This document shows, in pieces, positions 21,101-31,245 of a stretch of DNA of 64,000 nucleotides. The stretch spans positions 1-64,000 of the forward strand of contig CANTFK010000182.1 of NCBI GenBank assembly GCA_947646735.1, in the 5' to 3' direction. A program made the translations under genes and the position numbers. The DNA comes from Peronospora farinosa. Taxonomy: Eukaryota > Oomycota > Peronosporomycetes > Peronosporales > Peronosporaceae. How positions within the stretch are numbered: the stretch's first letter is position 1; each line of letters opens with the position of its first letter. A model generated the notes under the pieces. The model searched no databases. It saw nothing but the letters and a program-made list of their open reading frames with translations, and was not told where the DNA came from.

Positions 21101-21157
21101 GGCGTGGAAGAGCACGCCAAGTAGCAATAAGTGAGCCAAGCCATGACGTCCAGTCAT
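18152..21157 (-). CDS. PIGN: GPI ethanolamine phosphate transferase 1 (PIG-N/Mcd4)
   Basis: It adds ethanolamine phosphate to the first mannose of the GPI anchor in the ER lumen. I place the start at 21157 (MTGRHGLAHLLLLGVLFHAV). The ORF runs 44 residues further upstream, but the family N-terminus, a membrane segment followed by IFDIYFTSPVVP, begins here, giving 1001 residues. The lumenal alkaline-phosphatase-fold domain has the metal/nucleophile region FVADGCRADKFFE near residue 55, GWADNPVDFDSIFNQS, and the distal TADHGMGLKGAHGDGD motif. The C-terminal half is a series of membrane helices. The protein ends KKSQ, which fits a di-lysine KKXX ER-retrieval signal. It ends 182 bp upstream of the importin start, on the same strand. 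Confidence 0.93.
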   Translation of the reverse strand: MTGRHGLAHLLLLGVLFHAVYVVSIFDIYFTSPVVPHIESVTYTTSPPAKRIVIFVADGCRADKFFETNASSDDTTARRVSFLRTIIKTTGSWGVSHTRVPTESRPGHVALFAGMYEDVSAVTKGWADNPVDFDSIFNQSHRSFLFGSPDIVPMFTRHVAHAVEEHYSHAEEDFAKTDASELDIWVFRQLQQLMANAKLGSTLYHQLQETQIVIFCHYLGIDSNGHAHRPNSNDYLNNIALVDELVEKTYRLVEEFYEYDERTAYIFTADHGMGLKGAHGDGDPANTRTPLVVWGAGVQGPIEVNGSGNFDIDLPTQSRTQVRAQLQAQEEQEQAAVKEWRGLDTLVRKDVMQADVAPLISALLGQPYPRNSVGVLPFSYLAKGAYRANAVRSNAQQLYLHALRKAQEKQSRTLLRFVPYVPFRDHVPKLLQQLADAYGASTQNEDDSSAHERVEVLSQELIEICLATLEYFQRYDWFFLLGVVVLGYIGWMIVVGVAYLHPRDFSLKWFLGVSGKQLDIKLVVILLAAFVYLVLEGSPATYYLYVLFPLVFGVFTWNHADLITQAWNFGARDNTSKSSWKRWGEMALILLCLELVVFGYERREIFGILFSLLAMWPYIGLTSSKDDDQDNVHAEWTSAFPSPSRCWTISCLLISVFPYLPSEYGEHTMLVHVGGLLTLLFTGMLLTMIHPDECKTWMNAFALNASPLMLSLMTLYGTMQYLDGDRSKPPFLLTLANWLLSGVPIVLLLIRIQRSTNGLSRTLETGSSRHDQHSHLEAHVARCVRRLIEVMLAFAPSFILLSIAYEVLFYVVLGSVLVSWFLLESQALLESSSSMWREVQRAFVFLLLVKIAFFGTGNVASMSSFEISSTYRFVTVFAPFTMGALLVGKILIPFMLVACTFHLILLLPSMPVSAQVKPPRPLPAVRYFLLVVAMSDVLALHFLFLVKNEGSWKEIGNSISMFGIVNAQIVFIPLLFLLGRAFVDDLASESYTYNPIQKKSQ

Positions 21158-21354
21158 TTTTAGCGTGTTTCTACCGTCAGTAAAATGGAGTAATGCTATT
21201 AAAATGGTACTAAATATTAAATACATCCAATCGGACGAAAAAAAGGGATTCTTACAGATAAAGAGCAAAACGAAGGTAATTTTTATCAAATTTCTATGAA
21301 AATTTAATTCTCTAGTGTTATTTTAAGCCAATACAGTAATAGCCAATGCCCTAC

Positions 21355-22752
21355 ATGGGTGAAAGTATCCGTGAAGAAGTCGAAGTGGCGCTACATGAAC
21401 ATCGTTTCCTTGTTACCAAGTTACTCGAGTCCCTTAATACGGCGTCGCTGTATGTTTTTTATAACCCATGAATCGTGGTGGCATTCGAACGTTTTTTTAG
21501 ATTGTAAATCGTACCTTAAAATTACTAAAAAGTACCTTTAAAATGTAGTCCTCCTTCGACAATTACAGCCACAAGATTACGTACCGTAACTGAGACATTT
21601 CAAAAAGTATTGGCAAAAGATGGAAATTTATTAGCAGCCGTGAAAAAATGTACGTTTTCATCGAAAAATGGATGAAAATACGACTTTTTATGACGAATTT
21701 GACATGATTTTTATTTAGTATCTCGACATCAAGTGGCTCAAACGGAATTGCTTCGGATTAAGACGGAGATTGCAAATAAAAAACAAAAAGTTGTTGAATA
21801 TGCAACTCAATTGCATCGATCACAAGAAAATGTTGCTCAGGTGTTGAGAAAACATCGTGTCGTGCTGCAAAATACCAAGGAAAAAGCTAAAGGTGACAAG
21901 GTTTTGGTACGAAAAAGTGAAGTTGTAGATTGATTTGTTATTGTTTTTTTGTTGTTGTTGTGATGGTATTTTTGTGGTTGTAGTGGTGCTGGATCCTCGT
22001 GATCTTATCGCTTATGCACACCGTATTGCTGGCACGACATCAGCACCGAAAGAGTGGCAGCCTGGAGTACGTTTTGGAATTTAAGATTATTTTTTTCTGG
22101 TGATGCTTTTGTTGGTAATATGTTTTTTGGTATATTGTTCACGTGGATACTATAGTTTCCAATGTTTGGCTTTATGCCTCCAGCACCACAGGAACATATG
22201 ATGCGTGCAGGTGTGTTAAGTCGTGGGATTGTCGCTGAAATTGTCACGCAGGGTCCGGAGCTATACACGTCAACTGCAGCTCGAGTGAAGCAGGAAGGAG
22301 ACGGCCATGAAGATATTGAGAAACTTGATATTCCAATTGGATTGGGTGCAAGTGATGCGCAGATTCGTAAGCAGATGCCACCAGGATGGAAACCGGGCGA
22401 CCCAGTTGATCTACCACTTGATGCATTGCTGCACTACATGGGTCGAAATTTCTTTACCGAACACGGGATTACCCTGCCAGAGTCTTGGAAAATGGGTGAC
22501 GCATTGCCTACCGATGCGATGGAGATTTTGCGTAAGAAATTCAAGCTGCCGGAAAAGCGAGCGGCTTTGTACGACGACGAGGTGGTTGATGATGTCGAGA
22601 CTTTGCGCAAGAAACGCAAATTGGAAGAAGGTGAAAATGACGGGACTGCTGAAAGTGAAAGTTCCAGTGACTCGAGTGACAGTGATGAAGAAGCTCCAAA
22701 CACAATTTCACTTAGCCTCTCGTCATCCGAAGACGATAGAGATAGCGACTAA
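21355..22752 (+). CDS. MED4: Mediator complex subunit 4 (MED4), five exons
   Basis: MED4 is part of the Mediator middle module, linking activators to RNA polymerase II. I join exons 21355-21449, 21549-21649, 21719-21916, 21984-22066 and 22156-22752; all introns are GT-AG and all junction phases agree (357 residues). Exon 1 starts MGESIREEVEVALHEHRF. Exons 2-3 hold the coiled-coil region (LRIKTEIANKKQKVVEYATQ). Exon 4 carries the hallmark LDPRDLIAYAHRIAGTT, and exon 5 FPMFGFMPPAPQEHMMRAG, both diagnostic of MED4. The C-terminus is acidic and Ser-rich (SSSDSSDSDEE). The introns are only 67-99 bp. No single ORF shows the whole gene. Confidence 0.9.
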
Positions 22753-22767
22753 GTAATCTCGTTCCAA

Positions 22768-22830
22768 TGGCTACACTTTTGCTGCACGTCACCTGGCTAC
22801 ACCTTTGCTGCATCCTTATATGGCTACACA
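22768..22830 (+). repeat. Short imperfect direct repeats
   Basis: TGGCTACACTTTTGCTGCA at 22768 recurs as TGGCTACACCTTTGCTGCA near 22794, with a partial third copy (TGGCTACAC) near 22821. They lie just 3' of MED4, with no known role. Confidence 0.7.
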
Positions 22831-23256
22831 CTGACACTCAAGTGAATGGCTAGGTTTAGTGACGTTGATGCTACCTTGCGATCTCGGTATCTTATAAAGA
22901 TCTTTTACTGAAATAAGTTAGTAGTACTAGTTTCAAGAGACAAAATGCATTGAAATAAGTGAATGAGACAAATTTCGCCGTATCACTTGCGCTATTTGTA
23001 TCTCATCTAACGGTATTTTGACCTTTATCTGGTAATATCACTCCGTCTCCATACTTCTAATTAGTCATATACGACGCTTCCTGATGTCTTTTTTTCCTTT
23101 TTTTTTCCAAGGATATGAGAAAAACGCCTAACCTATACATAGATACATATCAACAAAACATACACCTCCTCATACTGTAGCATTTGTATTAAAATCATTC
23201 AAGTTTTTACCCCATTGCACTCTTTTTTTATCCATATAAAATATTTCTCCATCCTC

Positions 23257-24411
23257 ATGGCTACATCTCAATCCCTTAAACTTTGCCACTCCATTCTCAC
23301 CAATATAACTTCACCTAAAGGGATTTCCACTAAAACTCCTGTTAAAGTATCCACTAAAAGTCCAAATTCCTTCCAAACTCGTCAATTATGTAGCGTCAGT
23401 CATGAGACTCACCTTGTCAATGCCTTGGAAGCGATGTCCATGGATAAAATCGATACTAATAATACTCAATTGAAAGCAGATGGAACGTGTGCCGTGGTCG
23501 CATTTTCTGGCTTTTCAAAAAAAGGTTATGCTTGTTACAATCCACAAAAGAAAAACCAGGATGCCATGGTAATTCAATACGATTTCGAGTCCCAAACGCT
23601 CTTATTGGGTGTCTTTGACGGTCATGGAGAAGCTGGGGATGCTGTTGCAATGTTAATGCAAGATCGGTTTGCACTGGAGCTCTTTGCCCATGCGAAATTT
23701 CACCGATCCGGAAATCTCGAGCAGGATGCGAAACAGTTGAAAATTGCTATTGCAGACACGTTGGAATCGATGGAACAGGTTGTTTTAAGGGATTCGAGGA
23801 TTCAGACGGAATTTAGTGGCACAACGGCACTTGTGAGTGTCGTACGTGACCATCTCGTTGTTAGTGGTAACGTTGGGGATTCACGAATCGTTCGTGGCTT
23901 TGTGAAAATGTTGGGCTTAGCAGGTCCTGCAGTTCTTGAAAGTCAAGAAATGTCGATTGATCACAAACCAGATCGACCGGATGAAAAAGCACGGATTCTT
24001 GCTAGTGGTGGACGAGTGTTTCCAGTCGAGTACGACGATGGTATTGATGGTCCTTCTCGTGTTTGGTTGGGACATAGGGATGTTCCAGGTCTAGCCATGT
24101 CACGATCACTGGGTGATACCGTTGCACACACTGCTGGAGTGTTGTCGGAACCAGAGTTTACCTCGCGCTGGCTGGATGAAAGTGACCGATGTCTTATTGT
24201 AGCAACGGATGGGTTGTGGGAGTTTATGTCGAATGAAGAATGCATGGAGATGGCCATGGGACAGCGAGATCCCAAAGTGGCTGTGAATTTGTTAATCAAG
24301 GAAGCCAATCGGCGCTGGATGAAAGAGGAGCAAGTTATTGACGATATCACGATCATTGTGGCGTATGTCGATACTGTTGGGTCGAAAGAAGGCGTCAAGG
24401 TTGTCGAATAA
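23257..24411 (+). CDS. PP2C-type Ser/Thr protein phosphatase
   Basis: A 384-residue PPM/PP2C phosphatase. The metal-binding motif LLLGVFDGHGEAGD has DGHG at 121-124. Also present are SGTTALVSVV, NVGDSRIVRG, SIDHKPDRPDEKARI, GLAMSRSLGD and LIVATDGLWEFMSNEE with the second set of metal-binding Asp residues, so it should be catalytically active. I take the start MATSQSLKLCHSIL at 23257; an in-frame ATG at 23215 would add 14 residues. The N-terminal 90 residues are Ser/Thr/Lys-rich and could be a targeting or regulatory extension. Substrates are unknown. The ORF is uninterrupted. Confidence 0.93.
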   Translation: MATSQSLKLCHSILTNITSPKGISTKTPVKVSTKSPNSFQTRQLCSVSHETHLVNALEAMSMDKIDTNNTQLKADGTCAVVAFSGFSKKGYACYNPQKKNQDAMVIQYDFESQTLLLGVFDGHGEAGDAVAMLMQDRFALELFAHAKFHRSGNLEQDAKQLKIAIADTLESMEQVVLRDSRIQTEFSGTTALVSVVRDHLVVSGNVGDSRIVRGFVKMLGLAGPAVLESQEMSIDHKPDRPDEKARILASGGRVFPVEYDDGIDGPSRVWLGHRDVPGLAMSRSLGDTVAHTAGVLSEPEFTSRWLDESDRCLIVATDGLWEFMSNEECMEMAMGQRDPKVAVNLLIKEANRRWMKEEQVIDDITIIVAYVDTVGSKEGVKVVE

Positions 24412-26422
24412 CTGATCAGGTTGATTTGTGAGCGCTTCAGCTAGTTGCTATCATCGACGGCCATAGAATCTACTGAGAGCCCGACTAGATTAATAAAAAG
24501 CTCAACGATAATGCAGCATTCGATTTGCATCTCTGCTAAGCAGGCATCTCAGCTTAAACAATGCAGTGTAGGACCTTGAATCGATGTAGCAGCTGCAGAA
24601 GCAGTCGATATCGCTCGATCTCAGGATGTAACACGACACGACATGGAAAAAGCTTGAATTGACCCGCCTAAAAAAAGTTGTAGCTGAAACAAGGCGCCGT
24701 TACTGATACAGCAGCGTTATGCGGCTGTGTTGTTGACATCCCGCAATGGACTTGAAAGTTCTTCGGTGTCTCGCTGAAATATGCGGTCCTTGCGTGTGTC
24801 ATTAACAGCTCGCATCGGTAAGAAAAATTGCCGTAAAAGAACAAGAGGTTTATAAGAGTGTCACGAATCATTGTAGCCCTCATTGAGATGGACGTGAAAT
24901 GTGTTGATGCGACGTAAATGCTCGGAATGGACGCGGTGATCGACATAGAGAATGGCAACCGAGATGATGGCATTGACGGGTTTCATGCTTGAATCATGGG
25001 GGTCGTGAAGGTCACGTCCAAGGCTAAAAAAGCAATGCATTGATGTCGGCTGTTGATAACCCCACACGCAATAACATCGTCCGATGCCTTGTTATAGAAT
25101 TGCGGCGTTCACGTGAGTAAATTCGTAGAAAAACAGTATTTTCGCACTGCAGCTAATCAAAGACGCCCAAAACTTCAGCGATGCCATCACCATTTCTTCT
25201 AATAGTTGCTTTGTCCACCAAGTTAGTCAATTGCCGTCTGATATTCTACTTGTTCACTTTTGCAAAACCAGCCATGGGGGATACCCTGATCCCCCTGGCT
25301 AGAGACATTTCATATCCATCCATATTGTAGATTCAAAAACGATTCCGGCTGTCTCACTTAGTGAGGTGCATCAGTTGATAACTGTCAAAGCCCCGACAAA
25401 CGTAATCCTCTCATGTCTAGTTTGAGCGTTTAGCCATCAAAGAGCTCTCATACCAGCTTACCTAGCACACTCAATGGCTACCATGTCGTACTCAATAAGA
25501 AGTTCACGAGCACAATATTGTACATGAGTATCGAGCATTCGTCATGAGAATGCAAGTTAACAGCACTCATGGATTTGGCTTCTTCTTGCTCCGTCAAGTT
25601 CCAGTCTACTAGATTTTCCTCCATCTATAGTCGCTCATACGTACACGACAGAATGTACAAACCATCGCCTCAGTGAACATTGTCAAGTGCGTAACGCTAA
25701 GTTTAGCGTCACTCCATGTAGACTTTGCATATCCGTGGAGACATCCGTGAATGTCACGAAATATGAACGGTGTCAATGCGAGAATTCCTGAGCAACTTGA
25801 ACGATGGAGGCACATGAAAATTGAGACGGCAAAAACTTGCAAACTTACAGTCTGCTGTGTTCGAGGAAAATAACTTGAGCGGAATATCGACCGAGGTGAT
25901 GATGTAAATAGCCAAAAAAAATTGAAAAAAACCAACACCCAAAAAAAAAATGGAAAAAAAAAATTCGGTACTTCATACAGCATCAAACCTTTATATCCTT
26001 CATTGACGTTGACTTTTTCCACATCGTCAGTATCAGTTTTTTCGAGGCCTTTGTTCCCCACTATCCTGGATATTGAACACGAAATGCATAGTGAGATTGT
26101 TAATACAAATTCAGCCAGCACTTCCTCAGCAGCGCAAAAATTCGAGTCTATTGACGCATTACAAACAACTACTTCGGTCGTTAGACGTCAGCGGGGTATA
26201 ATCAAGTGCTGGTCCTGCGAAAAGCATCAAATTTCACGCTTAGTTTTGAGAATAAATGACACCATCCGAAATTGATAATATTGAAGCGACAAAAATATTC
26301 ACCTTGAGTCCATCACGTCCTTCCCAGCCAAAAATGCAACAAATGTCAATGCAGAAGACATCATTTCATTCCCCAAATTTCTTTTGCTGGTCATCACGAC
26401 AAAGCAGCTCGTCATAACCGAC
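24412..26422. other. Intergenic, no supported gene
   Basis: About 2 kb between the phosphatase and PDCD5 3' ends. A minus-strand ORF (26121-25609) starts with a signal-peptide-like MLAEFVLTISLCISCSIS but runs into a Phe/Trp-rich stretch produced by A-rich tracts at 25914-25965, so I do not call it. The rest has only short ORFs without features. Confidence 0.5.
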
Positions 26423-27209
26423 TTAAAAGTCATCATCATCATCGTCGTCTTCTTCATCACTAAAGTACGTCCGTCGCTTGATCTACAAGCACATCATCCC
26501 ATCGTAAAACAACAAATTAGCTGAAAACCACCACCACGAGCCAAAACAAAAAAACCATCCGTCCAAAATTCTTTTTCCATACCGTGACTTTGACGCGCTG
26601 CTTTTCCTCCGTAACACCCACTTGATTCAACAAATCAATGAGTTTCTCTTCATCAACTTTTGTAGCCAATTGACCACGCTGAGCCATTTGAATCACCATT
26701 TCTTCAATCGCCCGTGCTTTTTCTGGCTTGACAATTGCGATTCGAGCGACTATATCGTAACCCCCAACCACAGAATCATTCAAAAATTACCCAATCAAAA
26801 AATGAAAGATACCATCTTATCAACCAATAAGATTCATCAACACCACGTACGACGTTCACGGGCACTGGGTAGCATCACTTGTTGCAGGACCGACTGATGC
26901 ATCTGTTCTTGCTCCCTATTGGTCAAAAAATACAATAAAAAAATAAAGTAACCTAACTACATACAATTAGAGTACTCTATTTTCCTTACTGTTGCTTTAT
27001 TTGCTGCTGTTGTGCCTGTTCTATTGACATTTGGGACTTGATCGCCTTGGGGTCCTAATAAAAAGGAGAATAAACGATTCATTTTGTATGAGATTGAGCA
27101 GGTAAATACATTGTTATATAGAAAAGAAGATGGAGAGGACGATACGAGATACGAGAGGATATCAATCTGCGTCTCGATCGAGATAATCATACACACAACT
27201 TACGCTCAT
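26423..27209 (-). CDS. PDCD5: PDCD5/TFAR19 family DNA-binding protein, five exons
   Basis: A small helical protein linked to apoptosis and chaperonin regulation in animals, and also conserved in archaea. I join 27204-27209 (only ATG AGC), 26990-27054, 26851-26915, 26583-26749 and 26423-26482, giving 120 residues against about 125 in animals. The Q-rich N-terminal helix (IEQAQQQQIKQQEQEQMHQ) leads to LPSARERLARIAIVKPEKA, then EEMVIQMAQRGQL, VDEEKLIDLL and a C-terminal KRRTYFSDEEDDDDDDF, all in the family's order. All introns are GT-AG with consistent phase. The six-base first coding exon is the weakest part; it is supported by a GTAAGT donor and the resulting MSDPKAIKSQ start. Confidence 0.88.
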
Positions 27210-27403
27210 AATGATGTGGTTTTGAATGAATATTCGGGAATGAAGTTGAAAAAGACGTCATTCATTCTCGTTGCCTCATTATAATGACATAACTGAGGTG
27301 GGGTTTTTTGGACCCTTTAGTGGATTTTTTACCATCTATTTGGGTTTTTCACGTTTCAAACCAAGAAAAAGTGCATTCACTACAGGAGATGCTCAATAAT
27401 CAG

Positions 27404-28662
27404 CTATTCAGCCTCCACATGATCCTGGATCGAAGCCTTTCGAGCATCTTGTTCCCACTGATGGAAAACAGACTTTGGTAATTGCAAAACTGCATCACCC
27501 GAGACAGCCACTGCTGTGCGTTCCAAACAAACCGTCGCTACTTGTTGGTGATGGACATCTTCCATGGAAGAAAAAGCATACACCTCTTTATCTCCGTCCA
27601 AACCACGAGCAGTTCGAATTTTCTCACGCATTTGCTGCGTTTTCTTGATTGAGTCTGCTGCAAGGTGCAAATTCTTTGTCAAACTGGTAATCTCTTCATC
27701 GGAGTCTAATTGTTCACTTTGTTCACGAGACGGCAGCATGGACGACATATCGACAGACTGCTTGAGCTCGTCGGAAGAATCGTGCTCAAACGACTTTTCC
27801 TCAGTCTGCACTGATGTCAACTTTTCACGAGGTATAATATTGCCGAAACGATCAAGCTCCACTTCCTCTTCTTCTTCGTCCTCTTCGTCACTCTCCAGAC
27901 TCGGCAAGTCCATATGCTGCTGACGTTCCTTTTGTTCGGTCTGACATGCAGCTAAATAGGCATTCTAGCTCCAGAAACAAAACATCCCATTCATCATCAG
28001 TACTACCACTCACATTACCACCAACATTATAACATCTCTATCCTCCTCACCTGAGCTTCTACCACCTCTGCACTATTCGTACAAGCTGCATAAGCTTGTA
28101 AACAATCTGCATTGATTTTCAGAAATTCAGCACCCCACGAGAACTCGTCCATGACTTGAATTGCTTCATCTTGAAGTCCTACAATATACAGCGTCGCTGC
28201 AATTGCTTCAGCACATGACAATTTATGTGGACGTCCATAATTGACCGAATTAGCAGCAACTAGAAATGGTAAAAGACGGTGAACACCCGAGCGTAGCTGT
28301 TTGTATGGCAATTCTTGGACTTTAGCCCAACTACAGTCAATTACCGAGATACCTGAGCTTGTTACAAGATCCAAATCAGCATGAGAAACAGCTTGTTCAC
28401 CTGCAGGAGACAACACAAGTCCTCGAAAATGGGCACCAGGTTTCATACTCTTGATATACCCCAAACGACAGAGTTTTCGACCGGTACATCGCTTGGCATC
28501 ACATTGTTGAAAATCCCACATACGTAACGTCACTGGAAATGCACGACGTCGGTAGTTTAATTCACTCTCTTCATCTCCACGAGATGTAATGGCTTCAGTG
28601 TATTTATTACGGCTACGGTCTTGACGTGACGAAGGGTCTCGATCCATTCGCTTCTTCCCCAT
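27404..28662 (-). CDS. TSR3: 18S rRNA aminocarboxypropyltransferase (TSR3), two exons
   Basis: TSR3 transfers the acp group from S-adenosylmethionine to the hypermodified pseudouridine of 18S rRNA late in small-subunit maturation. Exon 1 (28051-28662) has the signature MWDFQQCDAKRCTGRKLCRL, then GLVLSPAGEQAVSHAD, IDCSWAKVQELPYKQLRSG, HRLLPFLVAANSVNYGRP and LSCAEAIAATLYIVG. A GT-AG intron (27965-28050) joins in phase to exon 2 (27404-27964), which opens NAYLAACQTEQKERQQ and becomes an acidic tail (SDEEDEEEEEVELDRFGN), lineage-variable in this family. The total is 390 residues. It is divergent from UVSSA, 124 bp away. Confidence 0.92.
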
Positions 28663-28786
28663 GATAATAGGTCCTCTTTTTGAATGGTGAGGACTTATTC
28701 TTGTCCTTATTTCGAGGACCCTCGTTTGAATGACTTTTTAGGTACATCCTTGAAACAGTGACATTGGTTTTTGACCCATTTTTATA
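28663..28786. promoter_or_regulatory. Bidirectional promoter between TSR3 and UVSSA
   Basis: Only 124 bp separate the two divergent start codons, so they probably share a promoter. The plus-strand ACATTGGTTTTTGACCC about 25 bp before the UVSSA ATG resembles an oomycete initiator region. Confidence 0.5.
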
Positions 28787-30377
28787 ATGTCGTCCCAACG
28801 TAACGCTTCGACCGGTATTCATGCACTTAATGCTGTAAATGAAGCTGCTTGCTTTGATGACGTGCTTTCAAAGTATTTTCGTATCTCAAATGCTGCTGGT
28901 AAACGTCAAAGAAACCATGGAACACGTTACATTTCGGCTAAGGATGCTGAGGTTAGTCCGGCAACTTACTTGAAGCAACTGAAGCGGCTGTTACGCGATG
29001 CTGCAACACAATCGCAGTATATTCCAAAACTGTATGCAATGATTTTATACCAATCAAAACGAGCCATTAAATCGCCTATCATTTTATCCAGGGTTTGTTC
29101 ATTTCATATAATATTTTTTATATAAGAGTCCTGTTCAAGCTACTGATTTATGTTAGTTGAAATAATCAATGGGGTTTGTGTAGGTACTGGACCTATGTCG
29201 TGAAATTTTCAAGCGGTCAGCAGTATTTCGAGCACTTATTGTGACACAATCAGCAGCCTTTTTTGATCAATTGTTAATTGCAGCAGGTGAAAATCCAAGT
29301 GTCAATGTTTCAAGAGCATTGCGAGGTCGAAATCGTGCTTTAAAACAAGTGAAAATGGTGTTAATGCTCATTGAAACGTGGAAACAAGACTTTGGAGAGA
29401 GGTATCCATCACTTGTAGCAGGTTATGCAGTATTAGTGGATAGGGGCTATGAGTTTCCAAATGAACAAGAGAGGTTGCAACAGGAGAGAAAACAAGAGGT
29501 AAATGCTCGTCAAAACCGTCAACGTGTGATCAGTGTGAAAAAACTGCAACGAGATCGAGAAATGAAGCAATATGTGGTGGAAATGGAGCACGTGTTGGTA
29601 GAAATGAATCGTGCTTTTGAGATTCTAGTGCCGACGATGGATACGTTTCTAGTGTCAGATGATCAAGAGGAGAGTGAATTGACGCTTTCTGCGGCTGATG
29701 AAAATGCTAATGCAGTAAGCAAAAAAGAGCACAGTGAGACATTGAGAAATGACGCATATGGTGACATAGATGGAAGCGAAAAACACGACGAGGATGATAC
29801 TAGTACCATTGAATGGGAAAAAGTGGCTATACCATCAGCAGCAAGAGCAAATGAAGAGGAGGAGGATATCGAGTGGGAAAATGTACCGACAGATAGCGGT
29901 GACACTCGTGATAGCTCTCTAAGCTACAGTTGCGATGTTGACGATGTTGACAGCGATCAAATGGATATCAACGATATCGTACAGGCTTACGGTCTCGGCA
30001 GTTCGTCTTATCACCTGACTGTCGAAGTGTCGAAGCAGGTTTGTGAGGAGTCTTCTGAAAACGACGCGCTGTTTCGAAGTTTGGCTGATGGTACATTGCG
30101 CATGCGTAAACGATTCTTACCGTTGTTGGACGATTGGGAACAGCATTCCACGACAGATCCTGCTGCATCAAGCCTTCTAACAGCGCCATCCCAGCGCGAG
30201 GTGCTTCAGCAAATCCGTGATCTTCGTGATCGAATAACGCGTGTATTGTTGAAATGGGAAGATCTTGCTCACGGGTCGAAAGTATCCAAACAGTACGCCT
30301 CGACTCGATCCGCAGTGGTTTCACTGCCTCTCGACGCGTACAATCGTCCCACCAAGCATCGACGTCACGGAAATTAG
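28787..30377 (+). CDS. UVSSA: UV-stimulated scaffold protein A (UVSSA)-like, two exons
   Basis: UVSSA acts in transcription-coupled nucleotide excision repair at stalled RNA polymerase II. Exon 1 (28787-29092) and exon 2 (29184-30377) join in phase across a GTTTGT...TAG intron, for 499 residues. The VHS-like N-terminal helical domain spans the junction (VLDLCREIFKRSAVFRALIV, then FFDQLLIAAGENPSVNVS), followed by LIETWKQDFGERYPSLVAGY and a Lys/Arg/Glu-rich coiled coil (QERLQQERKQEVNARQNRQR). The middle is acidic and contains two near copies of IEWEKV or IEWENV. The protein ends RPTKHRRHGN, and the usual C-terminal zinc-containing module is not evident. It may be truncated or split off. Confidence 0.8.
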
Positions 30378-31245
30378 TCGGATGAACAGCAACGTCCTTC
30401 AATGCAGACGTAAGTACCAATTTGACTCAAGTGTTGATCGGACTTTGGACCTGTGCTCTGGTTTTTAAGAAGCGGTGTCAAAGTCACGTACATATGAGAC
30501 GAAAGTCTCGGTCTTTTCGTATCATCCCCAATCACGACGCGACTGATTTCGCATCACCACCATCCTGAAAACTATTTTGCACTTCAAGACAACCACGTCT
30601 ACCACAACATCACCAAAGAGTCTCGATACCTACAAAATGGTTGACCCCCGGCAATACGAATGGACGCCCATAGCCAACAATGGTCAATCATGACCTAAGA
30701 AACATGTCATACATACTGTTTTGTGAGATCTACAGACCACCATTGTCCTTCAAAAAGTTTCTTCGTTCATTGCTATGGTCATATTCCTAATGCCTATGTG
30801 TCGGAGCCAAAGCATGGAGCAAAAATGGCAAGCGGCATCTTCACCACAATCTTCGTCTTCAACTCAGTGGCGGAGTGGCGGCTTACTGGTACAGCATATT
30901 GTCGTCACTTTTTCGCCTTCACTTCCACTCCTCCACTTGCCGCTCACCATCGTCGCTGTCACAGGCTCTTCCTTCTTCTTTGCTTTAATACAAGTCCTAA
31001 ACATGCATTCTCCTCTTTTTGTATCGTCTTATCTACAAACGCGCAAAACTTTGGTCCTTTCCGCTTCTCGTTTGCTTCCTCGCCCTGTCATCATACCCAC
31101 GCGTCCTCCCGTTTTCAGCGTTACCAGGTACTCTTCGCTTTCACAGTCGTTCATACACCACACGCTCCCCCTTACCTGGTTCATCCACTTCATCACACCA
31201 AAGCCTCTGTTGGTGAATAGTCATCGTCTGGCTGAAACGGCTCTC
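30378..31245. other. Convergent 3' region between UVSSA and the Puf gene
   Basis: About 870 bp. Plus-strand ORFs here (30723-31293) are C- and T-rich, overlap the 3' end of the Puf gene and carry no recognised domain. They look like chance. Confidence 0.6.

Noticed and set aside
25609..26121. 170-codon minus-strand ORF with a signal-peptide-like start
   Set aside because: The Phe/Trp-rich middle is produced by poly-A tracts and there is no RXLR, dEER or conserved domain. It could be a small secreted protein, but nothing beyond the leader supports it.
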